A DNA stretch of 64,000 bases from Cohnella terricola (GCF_007786475.1 NZ_VNJJ01000003.1:352055-416054), one strand, 5' to 3'; numbered from the stretch's first letter, positions 16,119-25,407 are shown. Program-made: numbers and translations. Notes: generated by a model from the letters alone, not told the origin.

Positions 16119-17487
16119 TGGTTTGAAAAGGCAGCGAGACGATAACGGTCGTTCCTCCATTCGAATTTCCTTTCAGCACGACATCCCCTCGATGCTTTAT
16201 AACGATTTTTTTGACGATCGCGAGTCCGAGTCCGCTGCCGGATTTCATTTTATTGCGAGAATGGTCGGCTTTATAAAATCTCTCGAACACTTTCACCCGT
16301 TCCCCTATTGGAATGCCGATCCCGGTATCCGACAAAACGACCTCCACATGCTCGGTATACTTCATGATGCTCAGGGAAATTCTGCCGCCGTCGGGCGTAA
16401 ACTTAATGCTGTTGCCGATCAGATTGACCCATACTTGATTTAACTGATCCTCGTCTCCACGTATCATCGTCTTCGGAAGCCGAAGATCCCATTCTAACGA
16501 TTTGGCCGTCCATTGCGGCTCGCAGGCGACGACCGCCTTGCGTAACTGCTCGTCCAATTCGTAATCGCGCGGTTCGAAAGGATGGTTGCTCGTATCCAGG
16601 GAAGCCAGCTTAAGCAGATTGTCGCTCAAGCGCGATAACCGCTCGCTTTCGTTTTGAATAATGCTTAAGTAACGAATCCGATCCTCTTCCGCCACTCCGC
16701 TCTGCTGAAGCGCTTTGGAAAAACCGGAGATCGACGTCAGCGGCGATTGAATCTCGTGGGATACGTTGGACACGAAATTCTGCCGCATCGTTTCGAGCTC
16801 GCTCATCTGGCTCGCCATTTCGTTAAAGCTATGGGCGAGCCGTCCAAGCTCGTCCTTACGCTTGGCCCACTTCAGCTCGATGTCGAACTCGCCTTTAGCC
16901 ATTCTTTCCGCGGCGGACTTCATGCCAAGCAACGGCTTGACGAGATACCGCGCGGCGATCAGAATCATCAGCGCGCCGACGATTAGATTAATCGCGAACG
17001 CGAGGATGAGCAGCAAGCTCCCGAACGATTCAACCCTCTGCTCCGACAATTCTATGAAGAGCGCGTAACGCTTTCCGGCTTCTTCGTAGGGCAAACCTAC
17101 GACGAATTCGGTCGGGGACAACTCAAAGTTCTTGAACGTTTCCCCATTCAGAACGGAGTGTACGACTTCCCCCGAAAGGGTAAAAAGTCCTGCCCGCTTG
17201 TCCTCCTCCTTACCGATCATTTTTCCATCGCCATCGTACAGCTTAATCTCGTATTTCCCTGAAAGCCGGCCTTCCTTCAATTCGTCATCCGCTCGTTCGA
17301 TTCCGAATTTCCGATAGAGCTCCTGGATGCTCCGGCCGTCTTCCAATAATTCGTTCTGCAATCGCGCGACGTACCGGTCACCCAGTGACGAAATCATTAG
17401 CAGGGTCAAAAAATATGTACTTATTATTCCGACTAGGACGGCAGCCATGTAGAACAACACGACTCTGACGTATAGAGACTTGATCAT
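16102..17487 (-). CDS. sensor histidine kinase
   Basis: 461 aa. Two transmembrane segments (about residues 9-32 and 163-186) enclose a ~130-residue external sensor region. A HAMP domain follows, then the H-box NFVSNVSHEIQSPLTSISGF with the phosphorylated His, and the HATPase blocks (LIGNSIKFTPDGG, DTGIGIPIGE, GSGLGLAIVKKI). Ser-Pro after the H-box Glu-Ile-Gln differs slightly from the common ELRTPL. The start overlaps the response-regulator stop by 4 bases. The signal is unknown; its neighbours (ECF sigma factor, MacAB-like efflux) suggest an envelope or antimicrobial stress signal. Confidence 0.9.
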   Translation of the reverse strand: MIKSLYVRVVLFYMAAVLVGIISTYFLTLLMISSLGDRYVARLQNELLEDGRSIQELYRKFGIERADDELKEGRLSGKYEIKLYDGDGKMIGKEEDKRAGLFTLSGEVVHSVLNGETFKNFELSPTEFVVGLPYEEAGKRYALFIELSEQRVESFGSLLLILAFAINLIVGALMILIAARYLVKPLLGMKSAAERMAKGEFDIELKWAKRKDELGRLAHSFNEMASQMSELETMRQNFVSNVSHEIQSPLTSISGFSKALQQSGVAEEDRIRYLSIIQNESERLSRLSDNLLKLASLDTSNHPFEPRDYELDEQLRKAVVACEPQWTAKSLEWDLRLPKTMIRGDEDQLNQVWVNLIGNSIKFTPDGGRISLSIMKYTEHVEVVLSDTGIGIPIGERVKVFERFYKADHSRNKMKSGSGLGLAIVKKIVIKHRGDVVLKGNSNGGTTVIVSLPFQTKFQEP

Positions 17488-18164
17488 CCCAGCACCTCAA
17501 GCTTGTAGCCGAGTCCCCGTTTTGTCTCGATGGCGAATCCGCATTCCGATTCCGGGAAGCGGTCCCTGAGCCGCTTGATATGGACGTCGACCGTACGATC
17601 GTCCCCTTCGAAATCCGCTCCCCATACTTGCACGATCAGATCGTTGCGCGTAAAAATCTGTCCGGGAAAACTCGCCAGCTTGAACAATAAATCGAACTCC
17701 CTTAGCGGCATCGGAATGGCGGAAGATGGCATTACCGCTTCGTAACGGTGCTTGTCGAGCATCACGTTGCCGATCTGTACTTTCATCAGCGACTGAATCC
17801 GGTAACGCCTTAACAGCGATTTGACCCGCGCGACGAGCTCGAGCGGGTCGAACGGCTTCACCAGGTAATCGTCTCCTCCGAGTTGGAAACCTTTCAGCTT
17901 ATGGTTGGTTTCTCCCTTGGCCGTCACGAATAAAATTGGCAAATCCGGATATTCGTTCTTCAAACTCCGGCATAGTTCCCAACCATCCATGTTCGGCATC
18001 ATGATATCGATTATGGCCAGATCTGTTCTGCCATTCTCGGCAAGCCCCATCGCTTCGCGGCCATGGCTGGCAGTCGCGACGTCGAATCCTTCCCGGGATA
18101 AATAAAAACGAATCAATTCGACGATATCCGGATCGTCGTCGACAATCAAGACGTTTGCTGCCAT
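17484..18164 (-). CDS. OmpR/PhoB-family response regulator
   Basis: 226 aa from ATG 18164, which has GGAGG 9 bases upstream; the frame extends to 18185 without a better site. Receiver domain: VLIVDDDPDIVEL, phosphoacceptor Asp in AIIDIMMPNMDGW, and FVTAKGE with the conserved Thr. The C-terminal winged helix contains PLREFDLLFKLASFPGQIFTR and DDRTVDVHIKRLRDRF. It pairs with the kinase that follows by a 4-base overlap. Confidence 0.92.
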   Translation of the reverse strand: MAANVLIVDDDPDIVELIRFYLSREGFDVATASHGREAMGLAENGRTDLAIIDIMMPNMDGWELCRSLKNEYPDLPILFVTAKGETNHKLKGFQLGGDDYLVKPFDPLELVARVKSLLRRYRIQSLMKVQIGNVMLDKHRYEAVMPSSAIPMPLREFDLLFKLASFPGQIFTRNDLIVQVWGADFEGDDRTVDVHIKRLRDRFPESECGFAIETKRGLGYKLEVLG

Positions 18165-18233
18165 ATCGGTACCCCTCCGTTGCAATATCCACTTCTTAAT
18201 ACGGAGAGAATTGGCATCGGGTTCCCGTTATGT

Positions 18234-18800
18234 TTATCCCTTGGACAAAATGCCCTGCGGTCGGTCCTGAATAATTGCTCTGGACCATCTTTCCACGTCC
18301 AGATGGGCAATTTTGCGCCGCTCCGGCAATTCATGGCGGTGACGAAGCATCTCGCGCGTCCGGAACAGAATCGATTTGACTGCCGATACCGTGCAGTTCG
18401 TCGCTTGGGCGATTTCTTGCATCGAATAGCCGAAATAGTTGAACAACAGCCACATCTCGATATTGCGTCTAGGGAACCTTTCGGCCAGCCATTCGATCGC
18501 TCCCCTGACCTCTACGTAATCGCTGTCGGCGTAATATGTCCTCGGTTGCTCGAAGACCGCCAATCTTCTACGCTGTTTTTTCCGGCAATCGTCGATCCAT
18601 AGATTTCTTGCGACCCGAACCAAGAACGCCTTAACCTCGACGTAAGGCTCAGTATGCATGAAAAAGATCAAGGATTTGAGCAGTGTCTCCTGAAACAGAT
18701 CTTCCGAGTCCCATTTCGACCTCGTTAAAAACATGCAATACTTCCTCAGATCTTCGAGATGCGGAGCGACCAATGCCTCGTAGGCCGGAATGACTCCCAT
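18234..18800 (-). CDS. ECF-type RNA polymerase sigma factor
   Basis: 188 aa from ATG 18800 with AAAGGAGG 8 bases upstream. Region 2 is seen in LTRSKWDSEDLFQETLLKSL and VRVARNLWIDDCRKKQRR. Region 4 is FPRRNIEMWLLFNYFGYSMQEIAQATNCTVSAVKSILFRTREML. There is no anti-sigma gene next to it. It follows the MacB-like permease by 49 bases in the same direction, so it may be read from the same transcript, and the two-component pair comes next. The promoter it recognises is unknown. Confidence 0.88.
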   Translation of the reverse strand: MGVIPAYEALVAPHLEDLRKYCMFLTRSKWDSEDLFQETLLKSLIFFMHTEPYVEVKAFLVRVARNLWIDDCRKKQRRRLAVFEQPRTYYADSDYVEVRGAIEWLAERFPRRNIEMWLLFNYFGYSMQEIAQATNCTVSAVKSILFRTREMLRHRHELPERRKIAHLDVERWSRAIIQDRPQGILSKG

Positions 18801-18849
18801 TCGGTTCCCCTCCTTTCCTGGTCTTAAACATAGTGATTCATCTCTTGAT

Positions 18850-20025
18850 TTATTCGGAACGAAGCGCATCGATCGGCTTTAGTTTCGCCGCCTTGTTAGC
18901 CGGGAACATTCCGAACAGTACGCCGATCGCCACCGAGAAGAAAAACGAGATCAGAATGATGTTCGCGGAAAACTCGATGTCCATCCCAAAGGCAGTCGAC
19001 GCCCCTTTCGCCGCACCGATGCCGATCCCTATACCGAGCACCCCGCCCAGTCCGCTGAGCATCATCGACTCGATCAGGAACTGGGTGAGGATGTCTCGCT
19101 TCTTGGCGCCAATCGCTTTCCGAATGCCAATCTCCCGCGTTCTTTCCGTGACGGAGACGAGCATGATGTTCATGATGCCGATGCCGCCGACCAGCAGGGA
19201 TATTCCGGCGATGCCGGCAAGAGCCAGCGTTAGCGTAGCCGACACGGATGACAACGCGGAGAGCGCGTCGCTTTGATTAAACACGCGATAACTATCCGTG
19301 TTTCCTCTGAAGTGATCGCTTAACTGTTTTTCCAAACCCGTAACGACGGAATCCGTCTGCTCGGCCGTCTCTGATTGCACGTAGATCGTCCGCACGCCTT
19401 TGGATTTGAACAATCGTTCCGCGGAAGTTTCGGGAATCAAGACGACTTCGTCATTAGATCCCATAGCCGAACTTCCCTTTTCCTCCAACACCCCGACAAC
19501 TTTATATCTCGTCCCCTGGATGAGGACGTACTCCCCAAGCGGATCCGCGAATCCGAACAGATCGGTCGCCGTCGTCGAGCCGAGAACGGCGATCTTCTGG
19601 TACACGTCCAGGTCGATCTGCGCGAGAAAACGTCCCGATGCGACTTTGTAATCCTTGATCATCGCGTAGTCGGCGTTCGTCCCGACCACGCTGACGGTTT
19701 TGCTCGTCGTGCCGTATTTGACGTTAGAGTTCGATGTCGTGACCGGCGCAATATACTTAATGCCATTAACTGTCTCGCCTAGCGCAACCGCTTCGTTTGC
19801 TTTCATCGTGCTTGTCGTGCCGCGCCCCGTAATATTGACGGTGAGCAGGTTCGTGCCGAGGCTTTGCACCTGCTCGGTTACCGACTTCGTCGCACCTTGT
19901 CCGAGAGCGACGAGCGCGATGACCGCCGTAACCCCGATAATGATACCTAGCATGGTGAGAAGGGATCTGAGCTTGTTGGACAAAATGCTCTTGATCGCCA
20001 TTTTGAACGCTTGCAAGAAATTCAT
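18850..20025 (-). CDS. MacB-like ABC transporter permease
   Basis: 391 aa. One N-terminal membrane helix (SLLTMLGIIIGVTAVIALVAL), a ~220-residue extracellular domain, and three C-terminal helices (ALAGIAGISLLVGGIGIMNIMLVSV, then GLGGVLGIGIGIGAAKGA and IILISFFFSVAIGVLFG). The segment TERTREIGIRKAIGAKKRDI after the second helix is the FtsX/MacB coupling helix. The start overlaps the ATPase gene by 4 bases. With the adaptor and ATPase it forms an efflux unit of the MacAB/YvrN-YvrO kind, used in other Bacillota against peptides or antibiotics. Confidence 0.93.
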   Translation of the reverse strand: MNFLQAFKMAIKSILSNKLRSLLTMLGIIIGVTAVIALVALGQGATKSVTEQVQSLGTNLLTVNITGRGTTSTMKANEAVALGETVNGIKYIAPVTTSNSNVKYGTTSKTVSVVGTNADYAMIKDYKVASGRFLAQIDLDVYQKIAVLGSTTATDLFGFADPLGEYVLIQGTRYKVVGVLEEKGSSAMGSNDEVVLIPETSAERLFKSKGVRTIYVQSETAEQTDSVVTGLEKQLSDHFRGNTDSYRVFNQSDALSALSSVSATLTLALAGIAGISLLVGGIGIMNIMLVSVTERTREIGIRKAIGAKKRDILTQFLIESMMLSGLGGVLGIGIGIGAAKGASTAFGMDIEFSANIILISFFFSVAIGVLFGMFPANKAAKLKPIDALRSE

Positions 20026-20729
20026 CCCGCCCGTCCCTCCTCTTCGTCTAACCTGCCGTCCTTGATCCGGACGACTCGTTTCGCTTGCTCGGAGACGGCA
20101 AGGTCATGCGTGATCAATACGATCGTATGTCCCAACGCGTTCAGCTCTTTAATGAAACCCATGACCTCCTTGCCCGTCTTTGTATCCAGCGCCCCCGTCG
20201 GCTCATCCGCCAGAAGGATAGGCGGATTCCCGGCCAGCGCGCGGGCAATCGCGACGCGCTGCTGCTGGCCCCCGGACAGCTCGACCGGGCGGTGATGGAT
20301 CCGATCCTCCAACCCGACCTTCCGCAACGCCTCGATCGCTTGCTGCTTTCGCAGCTTAGACGGGACGCCCCGGTAGATCAAAGGCAGCTCCACGTTCTCG
20401 ATGGCAGTCAATTTCGACAGCAGATTAAAACCTTGAAAAATGAAGCCGATTTTACGGTTGCGAATTTCCGCGAGTTTGTTGTCTCTAAGCTTGCTGATCT
20501 CTTCTCCGTCGAGCCAATATTCGCCCGAACTTGGCGTATCCAGGCATCCGATTACGTTCATCAGCGTCGATTTCCCCGAACCGGACGGGCCGATAATCGC
20601 CAGGAAGTCCCCTTGCCGTACGGTCAGCGTTACGTCGTCGAGCGCTTTAAGCGTTTCTCCGCCCATACGGTAGTTTTTGCTTAATTGCTTGATCCGGATC
20701 AGCTCGTCGGTTGTCGGTTTGCTTGCCAT
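20022..20729 (-). CDS. MacB/LolD-type ABC transporter ATP-binding protein
   Basis: 235 aa. Walker A GPSGSGKST near residue 45, Q-loop GFIFQGFNLLSKL, signature LSGGQQQRVAIARALAGNPP, and Walker B ILLADEPTGALD, followed by the switch His in VLITHDLA. The LSGGQQQRVAIARAL and ADEPTGALD blocks are those of the MacB/LolD group. It overlaps the permease by 4 bases and the adaptor stop by 1 base, so the three are translationally coupled. Confidence 0.95.
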   Translation of the reverse strand: MASKPTTDELIRIKQLSKNYRMGGETLKALDDVTLTVRQGDFLAIIGPSGSGKSTLMNVIGCLDTPSSGEYWLDGEEISKLRDNKLAEIRNRKIGFIFQGFNLLSKLTAIENVELPLIYRGVPSKLRKQQAIEALRKVGLEDRIHHRPVELSGGQQQRVAIARALAGNPPILLADEPTGALDTKTGKEVMGFIKELNALGHTIVLITHDLAVSEQAKRVVRIKDGRLDEEEGRAG

Positions 20730-22126
20730 TAACGCCCACCGCCCATCCTCGCGCCGCCGCTGTTGGTGAATTGGCGTACGGTCCCGCCGCCTTGGAACGC
20801 CCCGCCTCCACCGCTGGGAAAACCTCCTGCACCGCCGATCCCTAATCCGCCCGGCATGTTCATGCTCGAACTGCTGCTCTTGACGGTCGGAAGGACGACC
20901 ATATCGCCTGCTTTAAGTCCGGATACGATCTCAATGCTGTTTTCGTTGTTAATGCCGACTTCCACCTCGACCCTTGTCGTCGTCGTGGCGTTCGTCGTCC
21001 CGGAATTTGCCGTATTTCCGGTTCCCGGACCTCCGCGGCCGGACATGAATTGCTCGCGCATGGCCGCCCGCTCTTCTTCGGTCATGTTCTGGAAGTTCTC
21101 CGGCATGCCGCCGGGTCCGCCTTGACCTCTTTGCCCCCATTGACCTTGCTGGCCTTGCCCGGATTGCCCACTCCGACCTGTCTGTCCGTCTTGCGCGGCT
21201 TGTCCGCTTTGCCCCGTCGTGGAAGGAACGAGCACGAAATACTTCCCTTGCGCAGACTGAACCGCTTCGACCGGCACGTACAAAACGTCCTCTTTCTTCG
21301 CCGTCATGATGCTGGCTTCGGCCGACATGCCGACCTTAAGATTCTTCGCCTCCGCAAGCGCGATCGTCACGTCGAATGATGCGACGCCGTTGCTCGTCGT
21401 GCCTTCATCCGCGATAGAGACGACCTTGCCGGTGAATTTCTCGTTCGGCAACGCTTCGACTAGAATTTCTGCTTCCAGATCCTTCTGCACCTTCGAGATA
21501 TCGAGCTCGTCGATGCCGACGACCATCTTCATTTGCGAATAGTCCACGATCTCCCCGAGCTCCGCGTTCGGATTCAGCGTATCGCCCGGTTTGACTGTAA
21601 ACGTCGTCAGCAAACCGCTAATCGGCGCCACGATCGGGTCAATGCTCTTGCTCGTCTTGAGATTAGCGATATCCTCTTTCGTGCTCTCGATATCCAACTG
21701 CTGTTTTTGAATGTTCAGAGCCAGCGATTCGCGGGTTTCATCGTCCGGCGCTTGTTTGAACCTCGTCTGCAGGTCGTTCAGATCGAGCTGCTTTTTTTTC
21801 AAATCGATTTCCTTGCTGCGAATCTGTGAGGAAACATCGTCTTCTTCGTAGGAGACGAGAATATCGCCCTTCTTGACCGTATCTCCTTCTTTAAACGGCG
21901 CTTTAAGCACTGTTCCCGCCTTGCTTGCTTTGATCTTCTCCCGGTCGGATGGCTGTATACTCCCCGTTCCGCTTACTTTGACTTCGATCGTGCCCTTGCG
22001 AACCGGAGTCGTGTTCAAGCTTGGGGTGAGCTGAGTGTCCTTCTTATTGAAAAAATGGAACGCCGCCCACGCTCCAGCCGCGATCACGATCACTGCGATC
22101 GCGGACCCTATGATTCTTTTCTTCAT
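20729..22126 (-). CDS. MacA/HlyD-like efflux adaptor with a Gln/Gly-rich insert
   Basis: 465 aa. A single N-terminal anchor (IIGSAIAVIVIAAGAWAAFHF) is followed by a barrel-sandwich biotinyl-lipoyl-like domain (TPVRKGTIEVKVSGTGSIQP), a coiled-coil hairpin of ~70 residues (IRSKEIDLKKKQLDLNDLQ onward), and the second half of the lipoyl domain (IVAPISGLLTTFTVKPGDT). Beta-barrel domains follow. From about residue 310 a long low-complexity region rich in Gln, Gly and Met carries many GQ repeats. The protein ends in a second Gly-rich tail. In Gram-positives such adaptors work with MacB-type permeases without an outer-membrane partner. First gene of the operon. Confidence 0.9.
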   Translation of the reverse strand: MKKRIIGSAIAVIVIAAGAWAAFHFFNKKDTQLTPSLNTTPVRKGTIEVKVSGTGSIQPSDREKIKASKAGTVLKAPFKEGDTVKKGDILVSYEEDDVSSQIRSKEIDLKKKQLDLNDLQTRFKQAPDDETRESLALNIQKQQLDIESTKEDIANLKTSKSIDPIVAPISGLLTTFTVKPGDTLNPNAELGEIVDYSQMKMVVGIDELDISKVQKDLEAEILVEALPNEKFTGKVVSIADEGTTSNGVASFDVTIALAEAKNLKVGMSAEASIMTAKKEDVLYVPVEAVQSAQGKYFVLVPSTTGQSGQAAQDGQTGRSGQSGQGQQGQWGQRGQGGPGGMPENFQNMTEEERAAMREQFMSGRGGPGTGNTANSGTTNATTTTRVEVEVGINNENSIEIVSGLKAGDMVVLPTVKSSSSSMNMPGGLGIGGAGGFPSGGGGAFQGGGTVRQFTNSGGARMGGGR

Positions 22127-22315
22127 CCGACATGTTCACCTTCGCTTTATAAGATCTTGCGCCTATTATGCAAGGCGAACCTTAGTCGTAGATGAGTCCC
22201 CGCTGAATGTTTTCTGAACACCGTTTTCAGCGTTCTTTCAGCTTTCTCTCAGCCAAAGTTAAGCAACATCGCTCATAATGGAAATAACATGCGCGATGAA
22301 GTTGGAGGAATGGTC

Positions 22316-23002
22316 TTGGCTCTACAGGGAAAAGGAATTAAAGTCATGCTCGTGGACGACGAACCAAATATATTGCAGTTTCTTGAACTCGGCCTTTCGA
22401 ACGAAGGTTACCAGGTCGCGACCGCCCAAGACGGCCCGGAGGCGATCTCTCTGGCCGGGATCTTCGTTCCGCATGTCGTCATCTTGGACGTCATGATGCC
22501 GGGTATGGACGGGTTCGAGGTATGCCGAACGCTGAAAGACGCCAGGCACGTTGCAGTCATCATGCTGACCGCCAAGGAAGATGTTGAGGACCGCGTCAGG
22601 GGATTAACGATCGGCGCGGATGATTATATGCCCAAGCCGTTCAGCTTCGACGAGCTTCTCGCAAGAATCCAGGCGAGAGTTCGCAACCAGTTCCCCCATC
22701 TGCTGGAGGAAGTATCGATCGGACCGTTCGCCATCGATTCGGCGCGCAAAGAGTTTCGTTACGCCCAGCGCGTTTTGGATCTGTCGCCGACCGAGTTCGA
22801 GCTGCTGAAACATCTTGTCCTTCATCATGATCACGTGCTGAGCAAAAGCGCGATACTCGATACGGTGTGGGGGTACGATTTTGGAGGGGAGGAAAATATC
22901 GTCGAGGTGTACATTCGCTCTCTTCGCGACAAGCTTCAAGACCGGGAGCATCGGGTCATCCGAACGATCAGAGGCGCGGGTTATCGGGTGGATTTATCAT
23001 GA
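22316..23002 (+). CDS. OmpR-family response regulator
   Basis: About 228 aa if started at TTG 22316, which has GGAGG 7 bases upstream; an internal ATG at 22346 with AAAGGA is the alternative. Receiver motifs are VMLVDDEPNI, the phosphoacceptor in VVILDVMMPGMDGF, and MLTAKED. The C-terminal winged helix has DLSPTEFELLKHLVLHHDHVL and GEENIVEVYIRSLRDKL. It is divergent from the efflux operon and overlaps the next kinase by 4 bases, so it may sense the stress the pump relieves. Confidence 0.92.
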   Translation: MALQGKGIKVMLVDDEPNILQFLELGLSNEGYQVATAQDGPEAISLAGIFVPHVVILDVMMPGMDGFEVCRTLKDARHVAVIMLTAKEDVEDRVRGLTIGADDYMPKPFSFDELLARIQARVRNQFPHLLEEVSIGPFAIDSARKEFRYAQRVLDLSPTEFELLKHLVLHHDHVLSKSAILDTVWGYDFGGEENIVEVYIRSLRDKLQDREHRVIRTIRGAGYRVDLS

Positions 23003-24471
23003 GCAAAGCGCATGCCTTGTTCGGTAGCGTTCGCCGCGTGCTTTTTCCCCGTTCGCTTCGCTATCAGCTGTTATCTCGTATATTACTGATTCTCGCGGTG
23101 CTGCTCGTCGTTATCGGACTCTTTCAGTACTACTTCATGGAACGTTTTATTTACCAGAATCGGGCCGCGAGCATTCAAAGGCAAATTCAATCGGTTCCCG
23201 GAGAACTATGGGGCCGATTGCATTCGCCTCTGCGCAGGGTATCCGGGGACGCGTTTATTTTCTTCCCGTCTTCCTCCGTCGCTTTCTACGATAAACAAGG
23301 AGCGTTTACCGTCCTGTCGACGATGAACGCCGAAACCGCTGAGTCTGTGCCGCGCCTGAACGAGCAAGAGTACGCCGAGGCTTTTGCGCGGCAGCGCAAA
23401 GACAGGGGTATATACAAAGTTGTGCGTACGGGCGCCGGAGGCGAACAGCTTGTCGTGCTTCAATCCGTTCGGTCCTTCCAAGGAACGGTCGGCGTCGTAC
23501 AGGTCAGCATGAATACTAAACCGCTTCGCGCCGAATTGATTCGGCAATTCATGCTGTATCTCGCGCTCGCGCTAGCGGCGCTGATCGCCGGACTGCTCGT
23601 CTTCCTTCCCGCGATCCGCCGAACGTTAACACCGCTCTCCCGAATGGTCGCCACCGTCGAACGTATCGATTCCGGGAAATTAAACGAAAGACTGCCGGAG
23701 CCGACGCAGCCAATGGAGATCGATCGCTTGTCCCATTCGTTTAACCGCATGCTTGAGCGTCTCGAAACTTCGTTCCGGGCGGAGCAAGAAGGCAAAGAGC
23801 GGATGCGGCGTTTCGTCTCGGACGCTTCGCACGAATTACGAACGCCGCTTACTTCTATCTATGGTTTCCTCGAGGTGCTGCTTCGGGGTGCAGCTTCCGA
23901 TCCCGTTCAACTTGACAGAGCGTTGCGAAGCATGCGCGGAGAATCCGAGCGAATCAACAAACTTGTGAATGATCTGCTCCAACTCGCCAAGCTTGATCGC
24001 GCTCCAGAAGCTCGGCTTGCGACTTGTGATCTCTCGCGCATCGTGCAGGAGATGGAGCCGCAATTGAAACTATTGGCCCAGAGTCGCGAAGTGTCGTTGG
24101 ATCTGCGACAAGTTCCCGAATTGCAGCTCGACCCCGACAAAATCAAGCAGATCGTCCTCAATCTGTTCCAGAACGCGGTACAGCATACCGATGCGCGCGA
24201 AGGCCGGATACGCATTTCCGTCGCGAAGGACGACCAAGGCGTCGAAATTGCGGTCGCCGACAACGGAGAAGGAATCGCGGAGGAGCATTTGCCGAAGCTA
24301 TTCGAACGATTCTATCGCATAGACCTTTCCCGCACGCGAAAATACGGCGGGGCCGGACTAGGCCTGTCGATTACGCTTGCGCTTGTCGAATGGCTTGGAG
24401 GAAAGATCAGCGCAGAAAGCCGCTTAGGGGAGGGCAGTACGTTTCGCGTTACGTTCCCCTACACCGCATAA
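22999..24471 (+). CDS. sensor histidine kinase
   Basis: 490 aa from ATG 22999 in the ATGA overlap with the regulator gene. Two membrane helices (about 28-50 and 187-208) flank an external sensor domain of ~135 residues. HAMP, then the H-box RRFVSDASHELRTPLTSIYG, N-box LNLFQNAVQH, and G-boxes DNGEGIAEEH and GGAGLGLSITLAL. A standard class I kinase paired with the preceding regulator. The ligand is not evident. Confidence 0.93.
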   Translation: MSKAHALFGSVRRVLFPRSLRYQLLSRILLILAVLLVVIGLFQYYFMERFIYQNRAASIQRQIQSVPGELWGRLHSPLRRVSGDAFIFFPSSSVAFYDKQGAFTVLSTMNAETAESVPRLNEQEYAEAFARQRKDRGIYKVVRTGAGGEQLVVLQSVRSFQGTVGVVQVSMNTKPLRAELIRQFMLYLALALAALIAGLLVFLPAIRRTLTPLSRMVATVERIDSGKLNERLPEPTQPMEIDRLSHSFNRMLERLETSFRAEQEGKERMRRFVSDASHELRTPLTSIYGFLEVLLRGAASDPVQLDRALRSMRGESERINKLVNDLLQLAKLDRAPEARLATCDLSRIVQEMEPQLKLLAQSREVSLDLRQVPELQLDPDKIKQIVLNLFQNAVQHTDAREGRIRISVAKDDQGVEIAVADNGEGIAEEHLPKLFERFYRIDLSRTRKYGGAGLGLSITLALVEWLGGKISAESRLGEGSTFRVTFPYTA

Positions 24472-24478
24472 CTGCCGT

Positions 24479-25279
24479 TTACCGCGCCATGCGCTGAACG
24501 CCGTCGAATAACGTCGCTATGTAATAGAAATCTTCATCCATATCGACGTCCGTTACCTGGCAACCGATTTTTAATGCCGTTAATGCAATTCTCCCACCGA
24601 TGACGTCGATCCGGTACAAGCCCCGATCGGTACAAGCGAATACTTGCCGATTACGAGATACGATCGAAAAGATAAACGCATTGCCCATCCGATAACGGTC
24701 GAATCCGCCTCTTCGATTGCCCGCTAACAGCAAACCGTTCTCCGTGGCGCCGATGATCGTGCCGTGGTGGACGGTTAAGCTCGTTACGGCCGACTCCGTC
24801 CTCTCGTTCATCCAGCTCATCGTGAGCCTGTCCAAAATCGCCATACCTTCATTCGTTCCGAGCACGACATATTGCGGCAAGTACATGAAATCGTAAACGG
24901 TCACGTCGGAACGCATCATCAGGCGCCATTCCTCGTCTTCCGCATACCATAGGCCGCACACCGTAGCTGCGATACCGATCTCGCCGTACTCCCGATATTG
25001 ATAACATCCGATCGATATGCCCGCAGGACTCCATTTTCCTTCGTCGCACATGAATAACCCTTTGTTGGAACATGCGTATAATTGATCGTCGTAGACTTGC
25101 AGCCGATTGATATGGGTTTTGTCGGCCAACCCTTCGTTGATCTCGACCCATTCCTCCGCCATTTGCTTTTTATAGACGATCCCCTGACCTAGCGGAGCCG
25201 CGACTAATTCGTCATCCGATAGTCTCTTGACCGAAGAAAAATGAAAGGCGAGTCCGCCTGGATTTGTCGATAACCGCAT
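24479..25279 (-). CDS. Fur-box-controlled propeller-like protein of unknown function
   Basis: 266 aa from ATG 25279; AAGGAG lies 12 bases upstream, and the in-frame TTG at 25291 is too close to it. The protein consists of repeated short beta segments with the pattern xxDxLYACSNKGLFM / VLGTNEGMAIL / IIGATENGLLLAG / VFACTDRGLYRI, about 40-45 residues apart. This suggests five to six blades of a beta-propeller like the sensor propellers of two-component regulators. No signal peptide or membrane helix, so it should be cytosolic. A perfect inverted repeat of Fur-box type covers its promoter, so iron starvation should induce it. I do not recognise a named family. Confidence 0.65.
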   Translation of the reverse strand: MRLSTNPGGLAFHFSSVKRLSDDELVAAPLGQGIVYKKQMAEEWVEINEGLADKTHINRLQVYDDQLYACSNKGLFMCDEGKWSPAGISIGCYQYREYGEIGIAATVCGLWYAEDEEWRLMMRSDVTVYDFMYLPQYVVLGTNEGMAILDRLTMSWMNERTESAVTSLTVHHGTIIGATENGLLLAGNRRGGFDRYRMGNAFIFSIVSRNRQVFACTDRGLYRIDVIGGRIALTALKIGCQVTDVDMDEDFYYIATLFDGVQRMAR

Positions 25280-25313
25280 CCGTCTATCCAACTCCTTTCG
25301 CCAATTACCATCA

Positions 25314-25342
25314 GTTTAATTGATAATGATTATCAATGTCAA
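25314..25342 (-). promoter_or_regulatory. promoter overlapped by a Fur box
   Basis: On the minus strand TTGACA (25337-25342) is followed 17 bases later by TTAAAC (25314-25319). ATTGATAATGATTATCAAT (25319-25337) is a perfect 19-bp inverted repeat that fills the spacer and matches the Fur consensus (GATAATGATWATCATTATC type). It drives the propeller-like gene at 24479. Confidence 0.75.
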
Positions 25343-25355
25343 TAATAGAGATGTA

Positions 25356-25398
25356 AAAAAGCCGCTTGCACGCTCTCGCGAGCGGAAACGGCTTTATT
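25356..25398 (-). terminator. terminator after the CuAO-stalk protein gene
   Basis: Minus strand: AAAGCCG, inner stem CGCTCGCGAGAGCG, then CGGCTTTTTT. A strong GC stem with T-run, 12 bases after the stop at 25408. Confidence 0.8.
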
Positions 25399-25407
25399 TC
25401 TATGATT

